From contig CASFXO010000245.1 of assembly GCA_949298665.1 (NCBI GenBank), forward strand, positions 1 through 7,286: a DNA stretch of 7,286 nucleotides, given 5' to 3'. The translations under genes were made by a program, and so were the position numbers. Position 1 is the stretch's first letter; each line of letters opens with the position of its first letter. Under the pieces are notes generated by a model. The model was not told where the DNA came from and made no database searches. It saw only the letters and a program-made list of their open reading frames with translations. This document shows positions 5,840 through 7,286 of this stretch, one piece after another. This DNA comes from an uncultured Lentisphaeria bacterium. Its GTDB lineage: Bacteria > Verrucomicrobiota > Lentisphaeria > Victivallales > Victivallaceae.

Positions 5840-7168
5840 ATGAATCCATTTCTGATTGAGAACCGGATTTTCGATCCGGCGGCGGAGTGCATGGAGCCGG
5901 CCGAGCGCCGGGCGTTGCAACTGGAACGGCTGCGGAATGCGGTCAGACATGCCGGGAACATTCCTTTTTACCGGCGGAAATTTGCGGAAGCGGGCATCAC
6001 GCCGGAGTCCATCCGGTCATTGGACGATCTCCGGCGGTTGCCGTTTACGACCAAACAGGATCTGCGGGATTCCTATCCCTTCGGCTTTTTCGCGGTGCCG
6101 CGTTCCGAGCTGGTGCGAATTCACGCCTCCAGCGGCACGACCGGCAAGCCGACGTTCGTCGGCTACACCCGCAACGACCTGAAACTGTGGTCGGAATTGT
6201 GTGCGCGTTTTCTGGTCGGCGGCGGTCTGACGCCGGATCAGGTGGCGCAGGTCTCCTTCGGGTACGGGTTGTTCACCGGGGGATTCGGGCTGCATTACGG
6301 GATCGAACGGGTGGGGGCGGCGGTCATTCCCGCCTCCAGTGGAAATACCCAGCGGCAGGTGCTGTTGCTCAAGGACGCGCAGGTCAATACTTTGATCTGC
6401 ACCCCCAGTTACGCCTTGAACCTGATCGACGTGCTGCGGGAACACGGATTGAAGCCCGGTGATCTGGCGCTGCGTTACGCGCATTTCGGCGGCGAGCAGT
6501 GGACGGAGGACATGCGCCGGGCGATCGAGGAGGCGCTGGGCATCCGGGCGTTCAACAATTACGGGCTTTCGGAAATCATCGGTCCCGGCGTCAGCGGCGA
6601 ATGCGCGGCGCGGACCGGGATGCACATTCAGGAGGACCACTTCATCGTCGAGTGCGTCGACCCGCAGACGCTGGAGCCGGTGGCTCCGGGAGAAGAGGGC
6701 GAACTGGTGATCACGGCACTGACCAAGGAAGCCTGTCCGATCATCCGCTACCGGACGCGCGACCTGGCGCGGCTGCTGGAGGGCGACTGTCCCTGCGGGC
6801 GGACGACCCGCCGTATGAGCCGGGTCAAGGGGCGGACGGACGACATGATGATCATTCGCGGAGTAAACGTGTTCCCCTCCCAGGTGGAGGAGGCGCTGCT
6901 CCGGGTGGGCGGGACCGCGCCGCATTACGTTATCGAGCTGTACCGCCCGCACAATCTGGACGAGGCGGTGGTCAAGGTGGAAATGCGGCCGCAGGAATTC
7001 TCCGACAAGATGGAGGAACTGCACCGGCTGCGCGACCGGATTTCGCGGGAGATCACCGGCATCACCGGGATTCACTTCCAGGTGGAGCTGGTGGAACCCA
7101 ATTCGCTGGAACGCTCCACCGGCAAGGTGAAGCGCGTAATCGACAAGCGCGGACTCAAGATCGATTGA
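5840..7168 (+). CDS. paaK: Phenylacetate-CoA ligase family protein (PaaK-like)
   Basis: AMP-forming acyl-CoA ligase: an aryl acid such as phenylacetate or indoleacetate + ATP + CoA gives the aryl-acetyl-CoA, AMP and PPi, via an adenylate. The 442-aa length fits the family. Visible motifs are the N-terminal ALQLERLRNAVRHA and IPFYRRKFAEAGI region, the phosphate-binding loop SSGTTGKPT (97-105), HFGGEQW (215-221), the adenylation motif NNYGLSEIIGPG (239-250), YRTRDL (304-309) with the ribose-binding Asp308, and the C-terminal swinging domain after the hinge (KGRTDDMMIIRGVNV). STGKVKR near the end contains Lys429, the likely catalytic lysine. Cys255, His262, Cys317 and Cys319 could form a structural metal site. 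The ATG at 5840 is chosen because the family N-terminus begins there; its ribosome binding site is poor (GGAAA two bases away). An in-frame TTG at 5831, nine bases after GGGGAG, is a real alternative. Operon position after iorAB and the ACT gene indicates an aryl-acid substrate; phenylacetate versus indoleacetate is not resolvable. Confidence 0.92.
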   Translation: MNPFLIENRIFDPAAECMEPAERRALQLERLRNAVRHAGNIPFYRRKFAEAGITPESIRSLDDLRRLPFTTKQDLRDSYPFGFFAVPRSELVRIHASSGTTGKPTFVGYTRNDLKLWSELCARFLVGGGLTPDQVAQVSFGYGLFTGGFGLHYGIERVGAAVIPASSGNTQRQVLLLKDAQVNTLICTPSYALNLIDVLREHGLKPGDLALRYAHFGGEQWTEDMRRAIEEALGIRAFNNYGLSEIIGPGVSGECAARTGMHIQEDHFIVECVDPQTLEPVAPGEEGELVITALTKEACPIIRYRTRDLARLLEGDCPCGRTTRRMSRVKGRTDDMMIIRGVNVFPSQVEEALLRVGGTAPHYVIELYRPHNLDEAVVKVEMRPQEFSDKMEELHRLRDRISREITGITGIHFQVELVEPNSLERSTGKVKRVIDKRGLKID

Positions 7169-7286
7169 CGGATGAATCCGGTCGGGCAGGGGGCGCCGGG
7201 GGAGCGGCGGTGCCGCTGAGGCGTATGCGGTTGCCGCCGGAGCGGTTCGGGATTTCAACGGTAACAGAATGGCGGAAAACATGAAT
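7169..7286 (+). other. Downstream intergenic stretch with a weak hairpin and a possible next-gene start
   Basis: No gene of useful length fits in these 118 bases. AGCGGC (7203-7208) and GCCGCT (7212-7217) form a six-base stem with a three-base loop but without a following T run, so it is at best a weak transcription-pausing structure. At the right edge, ATG at 7269 (MAENMN) or the in-frame ATG at 7281, which is preceded by GGAAAA at 7274-7279, could open a further gene. Only 18 bases are visible, so this cannot be judged. Confidence 0.4.

Noticed and set aside
4813..5961. Open frame of about 380 codons on the - strand across iorB, the ACT gene and the start of paaK
   Set aside because: It spans three well-supported + strand genes and their gaps, has a biased His/Arg/Gln composition, and resembles no known protein.
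7203..7217. Hairpin after the ligase gene as an intrinsic terminator
   Set aside because: It has a six-base stem with a three-base loop and no T tract afterwards, which does not meet the usual pattern.
7172..7219. Fifteen-codon open frame after the ligase gene
   Set aside because: It has no ribosome binding site and no recognisable peptide feature, and lies in GC-rich intergenic sequence where such frames are expected by chance.
6017..7282. Open frame of about 420 codons on the - strand opposite the paaK-like gene
   Set aside because: It is fully antisense to a gene with clear family motifs; its product is Arg/His/Pro/Gln-rich with no recognisable motif. High-GC genes commonly leave such open antisense frames.

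Overview
The window is a compact, high-GC bacterial segment (roughly 60% G+C by eye). Seven genes lie on the + strand, almost without gaps; every long open frame on the - strand looks like a shadow of a real gene. It contains no RNA gene, insertion sequence, CRISPR array or phage gene that I can see. The gene content points to an anaerobe, because it encodes an indolepyruvate:ferredoxin oxidoreductase and a phenylacetate-CoA-ligase-like enzyme. Gene style and order are compatible with a PVC-group gut bacterium such as Lentisphaerota, but that assignment is a guess and no marker gene here settles it.

Left part (1-3206), housekeeping side. A 5'-truncated DHH/DHHA1 phosphoesterase of the NrnA type overlaps truB (tRNA pseudouridine-55 synthase) by 11 nt. 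This pair is a familiar section of the nusA-infB-rbfA-nrnA-truB-ribF-type translation/RNA cluster. In the place where ribF is often found there is instead a 491-codon gene whose product I cannot assign to any family.

Right part (3251-7168), aromatic 2-oxoacid side. Four genes form an obvious operon: iorA and iorB (overlapping in ATGA), a double-ACT-domain protein, and a PaaK-type aryl-CoA ligase. Together they can interconvert aryl pyruvates, aryl acetyl-CoA and free aryl acetates. IOR links arylpyruvate + CoA + oxidised ferredoxin with arylacetyl-CoA + CO2 + reduced ferredoxin. The ligase links arylacetate with arylacetyl-CoA. The ACT protein is a plausible amino-acid sensor. The direction, fermentation of aromatic amino acids or salvage of arylacetates into them, cannot be read from sequence.

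The main oddity is that IorA stops about 15 residues after its thiamine-diphosphate domain and lacks the C-terminal ferredoxin-like domain with two 4Fe-4S clusters usual in IorA; IorB is also short. Other points of interest are the unknown 491-aa protein, a 15-bp in-frame tandem repeat in nrnA, and a GC-rich hairpin just before the paaK start. I found no convincing previously undescribed multi-gene system; the IorA variant and the unknown gene are the best leads.
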